Assembly (NCBI GenBank): GCA_002403175.1
Contig: DHHG01000213.1
Span: 1 to 28,699 of the forward strand
DNA length: 28,699 nt
Origin: Syntrophaceae bacterium UBA4778
GTDB taxonomy: Bacteria; Desulfobacterota; Syntrophia; Syntrophales; UBA4778
Reading direction: 5' to 3'
Each line of letters begins with the position of its first letter. Position 1 is the first letter of the stretch. The position numbers and the translations under genes are program-made. The notes beneath the pieces were generated by a model that was given only the letters and a program-made list of their open reading frames with translations, had not been told where the DNA came from and ran no database searches. This document shows, one piece after another, positions 1 to 8,151 of the stretch.

Positions 1-645
1 CTGAGCTCAGGCTCCAGAATTCTCGACCTATGCTGCGGAACGGGTCACATTTCAGTCAAGCTGGTCCGAAAAGGATATCTAGTGACCGGCATTGACAAAT
101 CACACGGCATGCTTGGGTATGCCAGGGAAAAATTGCCGGAGGCCGAATTTATGTTAGCCGACGCAAGCGCTTTCAGTCTCCCTCCGATTTTTCATGCCGC
201 TATTTCTACTTTTGAGAGTATCAGTCATATTCTGAAATTCGAGGAGTTGATCTCAGTATTTCGGAATACTTACGAAGCACTCATGCCCGGAGCTTTTTTT
301 GTATTCGATATCAATACAGAAGAGTCATATCGTGAACTGTGGCATAAACGCTCAGCCATCATCGGGGAGGACCATATCTGCATCATAAAAGGGGCATATG
401 ATCCTGACACCATCATCGGCAGGACCGATATTACGCTGTTGCGTTTTTCCAATAATATGTGGGACAGGGAGGAAATTCGGATACAGCAGCGGGGTTATTC
501 TCCGGAGACAATCAGCAGTGCGCTAAGGCACGCCGGATATGTTGACATAGAATTCTATGATGCCGACCGCGATCTGGAAATGAAGGGCGATCCTGCTGTG
601 GGACGAATTTTCTTCAGAGCAAGAAAAAAATTTCCACTCGGATGA
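1..645 (+). CDS. Class I SAM-dependent methyltransferase (5' partial)
   Basis: The reading frame is open from base 1, so the start lies before the window. The visible 214 codons begin just before SAM-binding motif I (ILDLCCGTGHIS, bases 22-57), followed by the acidic end of strand 2 (VTGIDKS). The motif I Gly-rich loop and this Asp identify a Rossmann-fold methyltransferase. The later FVFDINTEESYRE segment resembles small-molecule methyltransferases of the Methyltransf_11/25 type. The substrate cannot be told. It is followed after 45 bp by a PRTase/kinase-like gene in the same direction, so the two may be co-transcribed. No link to the downstream polysaccharide operons is visible. Confidence 0.85.
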   Translation: MSSGSRILDLCCGTGHISVKLVRKGYLVTGIDKSHGMLGYAREKLPEAEFMLADASAFSLPPIFHAAISTFESISHILKFEELISVFRNTYEALMPGAFFVFDINTEESYRELWHKRSAIIGEDHICIIKGAYDPDTIIGRTDITLLRFSNNMWDREEIRIQQRGYSPETISSALRHAGYVDIEFYDADRDLEMKGDPAVGRIFFRARKKFPLG

Positions 646-690
646 GAATCGCAGCAGCTCCAAGCTAATTTAAATGGATGAGAGGGCATT

Positions 691-2427
691 ATGATTGTTT
701 TCAGAAAGCAGGAGAAACTTCTGAATACACGGGAAAGATTGATTTCCATTCGAAAGATTATTCAAAATCTGGACTGCGGGAAACCCGATCACCAGGCCAT
801 TGTTGAATTGCTGATCGAATTTGCCGAATTAGAGTCCGCTGTTACGGATGTATTTTGTATGGAAAGGGACGATCTCCATGAATTGCTATCCACGCTTCGA
901 GAGCTCAGTATTTTGAACGGTTTGCTTTTATATCACTCATGGGCGGGCAAAGCGGAATCTTTGCCGCGCACAATAAGACGAATTCAGAATCTGTTCGAAA
1001 AAATAATGGACCTTGATCTTCCAAAATCAATCTGCATTCGGGTATCAGAGGGATTCATTCATTACGGCATCTTTCCGGAAATCTATGCCCGGGCGGCAGA
1101 AAGATTCCACTGCAATACACAACCATCGCGGGTGGTCTGTATCGGTATTCGGAGTATCGGAACAGCCCTCTCCGCAGTTGTGGGTTCCGTTCTTCAGGAA
1201 CTCGGATCTAAAATTGATTCTCTTACATTACGTCCAAGAGGACACCCATTCGACCGGAAGATCCTATTGAGCGACAGACTGGAGTTTTTTTTGAAATCGC
1301 TCAGCAACAAGAATGCTTATTATCTCGTTATCGACGAAGGCCCCGGATTGAGCGGGACGTCCCTGTGTGCTACCGCGCAGAAGTTATCGGAGCTGGGGAT
1401 TGAAGATAGCCGCATTGTACTTTTCCCCTGCTGGGAGCCGGACGGAGAGGATTTCGTTTCCGAGATTGCGAAGAAAAGATGGGGTCTTCATGCAAAATAC
1501 AGTACTACCTTCGAGGAGGTTTGGCTGAATTCAGATAAATTGAATTCTGTCCTTCCCTCGCCCAACATACAGGATATATCCGCGGGTAACTGGCGCAGTA
1601 TCTTATTTCAGGAAACGGCGCAATCTCCGGCCGTCCATCATCATCATGAGCAGAGGAAATATCTATCCGTTGAAAACGGACACAGGTGGCTGGTTAAATT
1701 TGCAGGACTCGGCAGATATGGAAGAATAAAGCGAGATCGGTTGGCTACCCTGGCTTCAACCGGTACGGTTCCGCCTCCGGTCGGTTTCGCTCACGGTTTT
1801 TTAGTTACGCCTTTTCACAACGGTCGCCCCTTTTTACCCGGTTCTGTCATTCGAAAAGATTTTATTCATACGATCGCGGATTATCTGGCGTTCATTCATC
1901 ACTCCTTTTCAAATGGAGAGCGCGTCTCCTCTGATGAAATGCTTCAGATGATAAGAACCAATATTCACGAGGGATTGGGAGAGGAATGGGTTCGGCGGAT
2001 CGACACCATGGACTTTCGACGGTGTTTCGATGACAGCATTCCCGTGCAGATTGATGGAAGGATGTTTCCCCATGAGTGGATCTGTACGGAAAATGGTTAT
2101 ATCAAGGCTGACAGTGTAGATCATCATATCGATCAGTTCTTCCCTCGGACCCAGGATTCCGCCTGGGATTTAGCGGGCACATGTATTGAGTTCGGCTTTG
2201 ATCGAAATCAAAAAGATTACTTGATCGACCGTTTTCAATCTCTGACCAAAGACCGCTACATCCGATGGAAGCTCCCCTTCTACTCCATAGCATACCTGGC
2301 ATTTCGCCTGGGTTATTCAAGCCTCTGCTCGGAATCTTTAGGTACTTCGGAGGACGGAATCAAATTCACCCGAATGTCTGAGCGATACCGTACCTCGCTG
2401 AAGAGGCTGATCCTGCTGCATACTTAA
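691..2427 (+). CDS. Phosphoribosyltransferase-like / APH-kinase-like two-domain protein
   Basis: A 578-residue protein whose ATG has a purine-rich ribosome site (gagagg) upstream. I do not recognise a named family. The first half (about 110-290) ends a strand with VIDEGPGLSGTS at 213-224, which sits where PRTase enzymes have the PRPP loop (acidic pair followed by a Gly/Ser/Thr turn). The second half (about 330-540) resembles an aminoglycoside-phosphotransferase fold: WLVKFAG near 333 as the beta-strand lysine, H461-x6-N468 with the spacing of the HGDxxxxN loop, and WDLAG at 492-496, a typical APH ending. The catalytic Asp position of that loop is Trp463, so kinase activity is doubtful. It probably acts in the cytoplasm; no signal peptide or membrane segment is seen. 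It follows a methyltransferase by 45 bp. The domain assignments are inference from motifs. Confidence 0.6.
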   Translation: MIVFRKQEKLLNTRERLISIRKIIQNLDCGKPDHQAIVELLIEFAELESAVTDVFCMERDDLHELLSTLRELSILNGLLLYHSWAGKAESLPRTIRRIQNLFEKIMDLDLPKSICIRVSEGFIHYGIFPEIYARAAERFHCNTQPSRVVCIGIRSIGTALSAVVGSVLQELGSKIDSLTLRPRGHPFDRKILLSDRLEFFLKSLSNKNAYYLVIDEGPGLSGTSLCATAQKLSELGIEDSRIVLFPCWEPDGEDFVSEIAKKRWGLHAKYSTTFEEVWLNSDKLNSVLPSPNIQDISAGNWRSILFQETAQSPAVHHHHEQRKYLSVENGHRWLVKFAGLGRYGRIKRDRLATLASTGTVPPPVGFAHGFLVTPFHNGRPFLPGSVIRKDFIHTIADYLAFIHHSFSNGERVSSDEMLQMIRTNIHEGLGEEWVRRIDTMDFRRCFDDSIPVQIDGRMFPHEWICTENGYIKADSVDHHIDQFFPRTQDSAWDLAGTCIEFGFDRNQKDYLIDRFQSLTKDRYIRWKLPFYSIAYLAFRLGYSSLCSESLGTSEDGIKFTRMSERYRTSLKRLILLHT

Positions 2428-2462
2428 AGAGCCGGGGGTCAGTGTCTGTATGAAGCTCTTTT
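2426..2462 (+). terminator. Weak terminator-like hairpin after the PRTase/APH-like gene
   Basis: AAAGAGC (2426-2432) can pair with GCTCTTT (2455-2461), a 7-bp stem with a 22-base loop and only a short T run. The stem starts at the stop codon and its 3' arm overlaps the start of the repeated promoter element at 2459. The long loop and short U tract make it a weak candidate. Confidence 0.3.
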
Positions 2463-2522
2463 CAGGTATTTCGAATCACAAAATCAGGAGGCGTATGATA
2501 GTGAGTGCCTGTTATTTATATT
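2459..2522 (+). promoter_or_regulatory. Putative operator plus -10 of the EPS export operon (copy 1)
   Basis: TTTTCAGGTATTTCGAA (2459-2475), four variable bases, then AAAATCAG (2480-2487). After exactly 29 bases comes TATATT (2517-2522), a good -10, followed by AGAAA. The same arrangement recurs at 8327-8390 before the amino-sugar operon. Within the 29-base spacer a further GCG-A-GATAG pattern is conserved (2491-2501). No consensus -35 is present at the expected distance, which fits an activator-dependent promoter. The start of transcription would fall near 2529. Function is inferred from conservation and spacing. Confidence 0.6.
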
Positions 2523-2883
2523 AGAAACTAAGATCATGGATCTTTCATTTTTAATTCTACATTCAATGGTCCTACCAACAACAGCGAACCCAGAGCGGAA
2601 AGGTTATAAGTCACGGGCTTATAGCCCCGAAACGTTCCTCGCAAGTAAAGGCTAAAAGGAAGGAACATTTCCCTGGTACGCCGAGAATGTAAGAATAAAG
2701 CAGTAGATCAGTTCATTCCATGATGATCTTTTTTAGGATTCAAATGCACCACTGGAACAGATTCCCGGTATGAGCTTTACGATATGGGAAGGAATTCAAC
2801 CGTTCCTTTTGACAGGATTGTGCATAAGCAACTGAGGCTGATTTAAAAATTATCTAAAATCCAGCTTGGCTCAGGAGCATGAA
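2523..2883 (+). promoter_or_regulatory. Long structured 5' leader of the EPS export operon
   Basis: This gene-free stretch between the predicted transcription start and the first EPS gene holds several inverted repeats. GGTTATAAG (2602-2610) pairs with CTTATAGCC (2618-2626), 9 bp with one G-U. GTTCCT (2634-2639) pairs with AGGAAC (2661-2666). AGATCA (2705-2710) pairs with TGATCT (2724-2729) and runs into six Ts. GGAAGGAA (2787-2794) pairs with TTCCTTTT (2803-2810) using two G-U pairs. I found no signature of a known riboswitch class. A regulated leader is an inference. Confidence 0.45.
2705..2734 (+). terminator. Intrinsic-terminator-like hairpin inside the leader (possible attenuator)
   Basis: A 6-bp stem AGATCA/TGATCT with a 13-base loop is followed directly by six Ts (2729-2734). 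It sits about 150 bases upstream of the first EPS start codon, inside the transcript expected from the 2517-2522 promoter. The first bases of that transcript, AGATCAT at 2531-2537, are complementary to ATGATCT at 2723-2729 and could compete with the terminator stem. The stem is short and AT-rich, so intrinsic strength is probably modest. Confidence 0.4.
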
Positions 2884-3573
2884 ATGAAAAGAAAGATTAT
2901 CCTATTCATTATACTCATTCTGATATCTTGCTCGCCGGTTGTAAAATATCCTTCTATCCTCACCGGAACCGAAAAAAATCCATATCAACAGCTCATGACA
3001 GAATATCTGATTCAACCGGGAGACCAGTTGGATGTTCGATTTTACAACAATCCGGAATTGAACGAGCAGATTACGGTCCGCCCTGACGGACGGATCTCAA
3101 CCCAACTGGCTCCGGAAATTATGGCCGCCAATAAGACTCCCGCCGATCTGTCGAGAATGCTGATCCAGGCGTACAGTAGCGAGCTTCGCGATCCCAGGAT
3201 TACCGTGATTGTAAGAACATTTGCGTCCAACAAGATCTATGTCGGAGGAGAAGTCGGTCGTCCCGGGATAATTGATCTGGTCGGTTCCATGACGGTCCTT
3301 CAATCCGTTGCAGGAGCAGGCGGATTTCTCGATACTGCCCGAAAAAATGAAATCGTTGTCATTCGTAAGGCAGAAAAAAGGCCACTCATCCTAACTGCCG
3401 ATATCAGCCGAGTGATCGATGGTTCGGATCTCAAGCAGGATTTGAATCTAAAGCCGTATGATGTCGTTTTTGTCCCCAAGTCACCCATTGCCAATGTCAA
3501 TCTCTGGGTTGATCAATACGTTCGCAAGCTGATACCAATCCCATTCGGGTTCGGTTTCGGGTTTGATTTGTAA
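2884..3573 (+). CDS. Wza-type polysaccharide export lipoprotein
   Basis: Outer-membrane polysaccharide export protein (Poly_export plus SLBB), 229 residues. The start chosen is ATG 2884, with AGGAG at 2873-2877 and six bases spacing; an in-frame TTG at 2866 would place that site inside the gene. The N-terminus is a lipoprotein signal, with a hydrophobic stretch and LISC lipobox (Cys16). The Poly_export region follows (YLIQPGDQLDVRFYNNPEL, ITVRPDGRIS), then an SLBB-like part (KIYVGGEVGRPGI, LQSVAGAGGF) and a VFVPKSPIA ending. It is shorter than E. coli Wza, typical of the short exporters in exosortase-type EPS loci. First gene of the export operon, 28 bp before the co-polymerase gene. The short C-terminal FGFGFGF run may anchor in or pack against the outer membrane (inference). 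Confidence 0.93.
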   Translation: MKRKIILFIILILISCSPVVKYPSILTGTEKNPYQQLMTEYLIQPGDQLDVRFYNNPELNEQITVRPDGRISTQLAPEIMAANKTPADLSRMLIQAYSSELRDPRITVIVRTFASNKIYVGGEVGRPGIIDLVGSMTVLQSVAGAGGFLDTARKNEIVVIRKAEKRPLILTADISRVIDGSDLKQDLNLKPYDVVFVPKSPIANVNLWVDQYVRKLIPIPFGFGFGFDL

Positions 3574-3601
3574 GTGCTGATTCTTGAAATCGAGGTGAAT
3601 T

Positions 3602-4984
3602 ATGGAGCCGAGGAATCCTTCCGGAAATATGAGAGATTTGCTGCAGATCGTTTTCAAATACAGAGGCAGGATGATAACCGTTTTTTTCCTCATCGTTGCC
3701 GCCGCAATCCTGATTACATTTCTCATCCCTCCCGTTTATGAAGCCAAATCGACCCTGATGATCAAGTTCGGAAGAGAACACATATACAGACCGGAGCTTT
3801 CAGGGGAAACGCGGGCACCCTTATTTTTGACCCAGGAGGGAGTGATCAATTCCGAAATTCAGATCTTGACCAGTCGCGACTTGTTAAAAAAAGTAGTTGC
3901 GGAAATCGGTCAAGAGAAGATGTACGGCGACATGCTCCAGATGTTTTCAACCAGAAATGCGCCTCTCGATGCAGCCGTTCTCCAGTTCGAGAAAGATCTC
4001 CAGGTTGAAAGCAAAACGCGGTCGGATGTCATTCAGGTTTCTCTCTCACACAAGGATCCTCAGATCGCCGCTAAGGCAGTCAATCTCCTCGTCGATCGCT
4101 TTCGCGAGAAACATCTGCAGGTCTTCAGCGGCCCGACAACACCGTTTCTTGAACGCCAGCTGGCCATCTACGGTGAGAAGTTGAAGTCATCCGAAAGCGC
4201 CCTTGAAGCTTACAAGCAAAAATACGGGATCTACTCCATCGAAGAACAGCGCGGACAATATTATCGTCGCCGGGCAGAGTTGGAGACGCTCGCCCTGACG
4301 ATTCGAAATCAGATACAGGAGACGCAGCATAAATTGGAATTTGTCCGTACGAATAGGCCTCCCGATCAGACATCTGTTGCGCTGGAAGCTGCCAGAAACC
4401 AGCTGATGACCTTACAGCTGAAAGAAAAGGAGCTGCTGAGAAAATACAAGGATACGAGTCAGACCGTAACCGCTGTTCGCGATGAAATCCGCCTTGTGGG
4501 CGATCTGCTTGAAAAGCATCTGCAAAAAATGAATCGCAATGATTCCCTGAAAATACAATCGGAACTAAATGTATTGACCTTGAGGAAAGATGATATTGAA
4601 AACAGCATTGCGGGAACCGATAACGATATTCGGCAATTGGAATCGAGAGAAAGGGAGTTTCAAAACCTGAAGCGTGAGGTGGTCCTCAATGAGAGCAACT
4701 ACCAGACGTATCAGAAGAAACTGGAGGAGGCTAAAATTTCCGATGACATGGATAAGCAGAAAATAGCGAATATCAGTGTCATCCAGACTGCCTCTGTTCC
4801 TATTCAGCCCGTTAAACCCAAAAAAGGTTACAACGTGTTACTCGGGATTATGCTTGGCGCATTGGGAGCGTTGGGAGTTGGCTTTCTCTCGGAATATTCC
4901 TCTCAAGGCTTATCCTCTCCTGAAAAAGTGAAGAAAAGACTGGATCTGCCGGTACTCGCATCACTACCTCACAAGGGATTCTGA
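3602..4984 (+). CDS. Wzz/GumC-type polysaccharide co-polymerase (chain-length determinant)
   Basis: Inner-membrane polysaccharide co-polymerase of 460 residues that would set chain length and link polymerisation to the Wza exporter. A GAGGTG site precedes the ATG. TM1 is about residues 24-43, followed by the Wzz domain (PVYEAKSTLMIKFGRE). A long coiled-coil periplasmic region spans about 180-390, including the GNVR-like LKREVVLNESNYQTYQKKLEEA (about 357-378). TM2 is about 408-428, preceded by the Pro/Lys-rich PVKPKK that is usual before the second helix. There is no fused kinase domain; the P-loop protein is a separate gene at 6293. The stop is two bases before the next start (4987), so the genes are tightly coupled. 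Confidence 0.93.
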   Translation: MEPRNPSGNMRDLLQIVFKYRGRMITVFFLIVAAAILITFLIPPVYEAKSTLMIKFGREHIYRPELSGETRAPLFLTQEGVINSEIQILTSRDLLKKVVAEIGQEKMYGDMLQMFSTRNAPLDAAVLQFEKDLQVESKTRSDVIQVSLSHKDPQIAAKAVNLLVDRFREKHLQVFSGPTTPFLERQLAIYGEKLKSSESALEAYKQKYGIYSIEEQRGQYYRRRAELETLALTIRNQIQETQHKLEFVRTNRPPDQTSVALEAARNQLMTLQLKEKELLRKYKDTSQTVTAVRDEIRLVGDLLEKHLQKMNRNDSLKIQSELNVLTLRKDDIENSIAGTDNDIRQLESREREFQNLKREVVLNESNYQTYQKKLEEAKISDDMDKQKIANISVIQTASVPIQPVKPKKGYNVLLGIMLGALGALGVGFLSEYSSQGLSSPEKVKKRLDLPVLASLPHKGF

Positions 4985-4986
4985 TC

Positions 4987-6216
4987 ATGTATTTGAAATA
5001 TTTCGGACTCAAAAAGGAACCGTTTCATATTACGCCGGATCCGGAGTTTCTCTATCTTAGCGCGAGCCACCGGGAAGCGCTCGCTTCCATTATTTACGGC
5101 ATCGACAAGAGAAAAGGTTTTATTTCCATCACGGGAGCCGTCGGGGTCGGCAAGACTACTATTCTGAAATCGTATCTGGAAAAAACAGATCGAAAAAAAA
5201 TTAAAGCGATTTATATCTTCAACCCGAATGTGTCATTTAAATACCTGCTGAAGCTGATTCATCAGGAACTGGGAACAAATTTTCAATCGGAAGATGTCTT
5301 TGAAATGGTCAATCAGCTTCATACCACCCTGATCGGGGAATACAGAAAGGGACACAATGTCATCCTTGTGATCGATGAGGCTCAGAATACTCCCATAGCA
5401 ACTCTGGAAAATCTGAGAATGTTGTCCAATTTGGAAACCGCCAAGGAGAAGCTTATCCAGATGGTTCTGGTCGGACAACCGGAATTAGAGCTGATTTTTA
5501 AAAAGCAGGCCTTGAGACAAATTGATCAGCGAATTGCAATCCGATCTGTTATCAAGCCGCTGTCCTCGAAAGACAGTCGATCCTATATAGAACATCGGCT
5601 GACCAAAGCAATGGCGGACGAAGAAAGTATATTTACGGAATGCGCCCTGAAAAAAATCATCCGAACAGCAAAGGGGATTCCACGTACGATGAATATTATC
5701 TGCGACAATGCGCTTATCGCCAGTTTCGGATATCGGAAAAGACCGGTTACGGCACGGATCGTACGAGAAGTTATTTCGGACATGAATGGCGCGGATAAGA
5801 CCCCTCTCAAAATTTGGAATTATGCATTGCCCGGCTTTGCCTTTGCTGCCGCTGCGGCGGCTTTATTGACATTTCCACTGGAGAAATTCAGGAGTAATCC
5901 AAGCATCATCTCTCTTCCTCATCGAGTAGCGAAAGCAGATCCGATTCCAGAATCGGCACAGGCCTGGAAAAATGATTCTGGTACGATTTTGAGACAAAAT
6001 TATTTGTCGAAAAGGTATCCGGTTTTCAGAGTTGCCAGAAAAGGAGACAACCTCTCCAGTTTGGCTCTGGATGTCTACGGTTTTTGCGACAACAGTGTAC
6101 TGGATCACATTCGCCGACATAATCCTTTTATAAAAAATATAAACATGATTTTGGCCGGGCATGAAATCATTTTTCCGGAACTCGATAACGGGGCTACCAT
6201 TGCTTTTAAAAATTAA
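4987..6216 (+). CDS. ExeA-like AAA ATPase with membrane anchor and LysM-like C-terminus (XrtA-associated ATPase type)
   Basis: A 409-residue protein beginning MYLKYFGLKKEPFHITPDPEFL, the usual start of ExeA/GspA-type ATPases found in EPS loci. Walker A is GAVGVGKTT at 50-58 and Walker B VILVIDEAQN at 125-134. LVGQPEL (161-167) and the arginine-rich RQIDQRIAIR (177-186) follow the AAA pattern. A single membrane helix at about 279-296 leads to a periplasmic tail. Residues 346-398 (FRVARKGDNLSSLALDVYG...AGHEIIFPEL) look like a LysM domain, suggesting peptidoglycan or glycan binding. A role in energising or positioning the export complex at the wall is inferred from context. All nucleotide-binding residues seem intact. 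Confidence 0.9.
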   Translation: MYLKYFGLKKEPFHITPDPEFLYLSASHREALASIIYGIDKRKGFISITGAVGVGKTTILKSYLEKTDRKKIKAIYIFNPNVSFKYLLKLIHQELGTNFQSEDVFEMVNQLHTTLIGEYRKGHNVILVIDEAQNTPIATLENLRMLSNLETAKEKLIQMVLVGQPELELIFKKQALRQIDQRIAIRSVIKPLSSKDSRSYIEHRLTKAMADEESIFTECALKKIIRTAKGIPRTMNIICDNALIASFGYRKRPVTARIVREVISDMNGADKTPLKIWNYALPGFAFAAAAAALLTFPLEKFRSNPSIISLPHRVAKADPIPESAQAWKNDSGTILRQNYLSKRYPVFRVARKGDNLSSLALDVYGFCDNSVLDHIRRHNPFIKNINMILAGHEIIFPELDNGATIAFKN

Positions 6217-6292
6217 GATGCAAATGGAATCAATCCCGGTCCATTTTGCTCAGCCAAATGCGGTTTGAGGAATGAAATTGAAGAGGTGAAAA

Positions 6293-7009
6293 ATGACTAA
6301 AATATATGAAGCGCTTGAACAGGCACAGCAGGACCGTGCGCCGGTATTTGAGTCGAACGGGGGAAGGTACAGAGCGGGAACTCTGGATGTAGAGGAGGAA
6401 ATGATCGCTCTCCATTGTGCCCTGCATACTCTGATACCGAAGCAGCGGGGAAGAACGGTCCAGTTCATCGGATCTTCAGAAGGAGAGGGGACATCAACGG
6501 TCGTCAGGGAATTTGCAAAAATCTCGGCAGAGAAAATTGGGAACACTGTTCTTCTTGTTGATAGCAACGGCTCCTCTCCGAGCCAACATGAAGCATTCGC
6601 AATCAGAACCGAAAATGATTGGCTCGATTCTATCCACAACAAAATGTCCGTTGAAAAGGCATTCACACAGGTTGGAAGCTCAAATATTTATATTGGCATG
6701 ATTTCCAGAAAAGGCGATCTGAACCCCGGTATTACGCAAATTCCGGAATTCGCCGGACTGTGGAAATCCATAACGGAACGGTTTGATCTCATTCTGATCG
6801 ATTCTCCCCCTATTACAACGTCCTCGGAAGGGCTGATTCTATCCAAATGGGTGGATGGGGTCGTCCTGGTTGTAGAATCGGAAAGGACGCGCTGGCCAGT
6901 CGTACAATCTTCCAGAGATAAAATAGCCGCCGGCGGCGGCAATCTGCTCGGGGTTGTCCTGAACAAGCGCAAGTTCTACATTCCGGAATCCATCTATAAC
7001 CGTCTATGA
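6293..7009 (+). CDS. CpsD/CapB-like BY-kinase-family P-loop protein lacking the P-loop lysine
   Basis: A 238-residue cytoplasmic protein with the start MTKIYEALEQAQQDR, typical of EPS-locus tyrosine autokinases. GAGGTG precedes the ATG. The P-loop region reads GSSEGEGTST (about 62-71): the glycine frame is kept, but the lysine expected in GEGKST is Thr. Walker A' reads LLVDSNG rather than the usual LLIDADL. Walker B LILIDSPPI is intact. The C-terminus has only two tyrosines ([11 protein letters not shown]) instead of a Tyr-rich cluster. The family normally pairs with Wzz/GumC and controls polymer length by phosphorylation cycling. Here catalysis may be weak or replaced by a binding role. Its stop overlaps the next start (ATGA at 7006). 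Confidence 0.85.
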   Translation: MTKIYEALEQAQQDRAPVFESNGGRYRAGTLDVEEEMIALHCALHTLIPKQRGRTVQFIGSSEGEGTSTVVREFAKISAEKIGNTVLLVDSNGSSPSQHEAFAIRTENDWLDSIHNKMSVEKAFTQVGSSNIYIGMISRKGDLNPGITQIPEFAGLWKSITERFDLILIDSPPITTSSEGLILSKWVDGVVLVVESERTRWPVVQSSRDKIAAGGGNLLGVVLNKRKFYIPESIYNRL

Positions 7010-8151
7010 GAACCAAAACAAATCCCAAGATAAATTCCGAAGTACCCACATTCTCGGCCGATGTTTTGATCGACCCTATCCACGGCTTGTACGTCCAGGA
7101 TTTTTTCAATGAAAGAATCTATTCGGAACGGAAAAGAACGGAACGATCCAAAAAAAATTTTTTGCTGATGCTGCTCGATGTTGCATCGCTGATGCAGACG
7201 GATACTGCAGATAATAGTATCCATGCAATCAGCTCTGTACTCCTTTGTGCAACCCGGGAAATCGATCTGAAGGGCTGGTATCGAAACCGGTCCGTAATCG
7301 GCGTTCTCTTTACTGAAATAGATCCATCACAGAAAAAAGTTTTTAAGGACCAAATTTTTAGAAAATTACTGACACAGTTCGATCGGGTTCTCGGCAAGGA
7401 TGATTTGAGCAAAATAAATTTTTCTTTTCATTTTTATCCGGAAGACGACGAGCATATAAAAGAAGATTTTAAATTTGATGACAAGTTGTATCCGGCCTCC
7501 GATTCCGGTAATCCGCATAGGGTCTCATTACTGATCAAGCGAATCATAGATGTGACATTCAGTGCAACCGGATTATTGATACTGAGTCCCTTCCTGGCGT
7601 GTATCGCATGCATGATCAAAGCAACATCAAAGGGACCGGTTTTTTTCAAGCAGGAACGTATCGGGCAATTCGGTCAGCGCTTTACTTTTTTTAAATTCCG
7701 ATCCATGCACATGAATCTCGATCCGAGCATCCACCAGGAGTATATCAGAAAGCTTATTTCCGGCCAGTTGAACAAGGATTCGGGACAGGACAGCGTCTAC
7801 AAGATCACCCAGGATCCGAGAGTGACATCATTCGGTCGGATCTTGAGGAAAACCAGTCTTGACGAACTTCCACAGCTTGTAAACGTTCTCCGGGGGGAAA
7901 TGTCCCTGGTTGGGCCGCGCCCACCCATTCCTTACGAATTCATGGATTATGAAATATGGCACAGGGCACGCGTTCTGTACATGCGCCCTGGGATTACAGG
8001 ATTATGGCAGATCCTTGGAAGAAGTACGACCAGCTTTAACGACATGGTAAGGATGGACCTGAAGTACATGAAAGAATGGTCCATTTGGCTCGATTTGAAA
8101 ATTCTACTCAAAACCCCGTGGGTTGTAATCGCCTGCAAAGGAGCATATTAG
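7006..8151 (+). CDS. WbaP/PglC-type sugar-1-phosphate transferase with degenerate GGDEF-like N-terminus
   Basis: Initiating phosphoglycosyltransferase that would move a sugar-1-phosphate from a UDP-sugar to undecaprenyl phosphate, 381 residues. The catalytic half is complete: membrane segment about 178-205, [28 protein letters not shown] with the Asp-Glu pair at 286-287, and LVGPRPP. It lacks the four-helix N-terminus of classical WbaP. Instead, residues about 20-130 read like a decayed diguanylate cyclase fold: DPIHGLY (23-29) in place of DxLTGLYNR, a LLMLLDVA strand (53-60), then [21 protein letters not shown] where the GGDEF hairpin would be, with no GGDEF residues. The GGDEF reading is inference. 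The last gene of the export operon; translation is coupled to the kinase-like gene by ATGA. Confidence 0.92.
   Translation: MRTKTNPKINSEVPTFSADVLIDPIHGLYVQDFFNERIYSERKRTERSKKNFLLMLLDVASLMQTDTADNSIHAISSVLLCATREIDLKGWYRNRSVIGVLFTEIDPSQKKVFKDQIFRKLLTQFDRVLGKDDLSKINFSFHFYPEDDEHIKEDFKFDDKLYPASDSGNPHRVSLLIKRIIDVTFSATGLLILSPFLACIACMIKATSKGPVFFKQERIGQFGQRFTFFKFRSMHMNLDPSIHQEYIRKLISGQLNKDSGQDSVYKITQDPRVTSFGRILRKTSLDELPQLVNVLRGEMSLVGPRPPIPYEFMDYEIWHRARVLYMRPGITGLWQILGRSTTSFNDMVRMDLKYMKEWSIWLDLKILLKTPWVVIACKGAY

Noticed and set aside
2866..2883. TTG start six codons upstream for the export lipoprotein
   Set aside because: It would place the AGGAG site inside the gene and spoil the lipoprotein signal start; ATG 2884 fits better.
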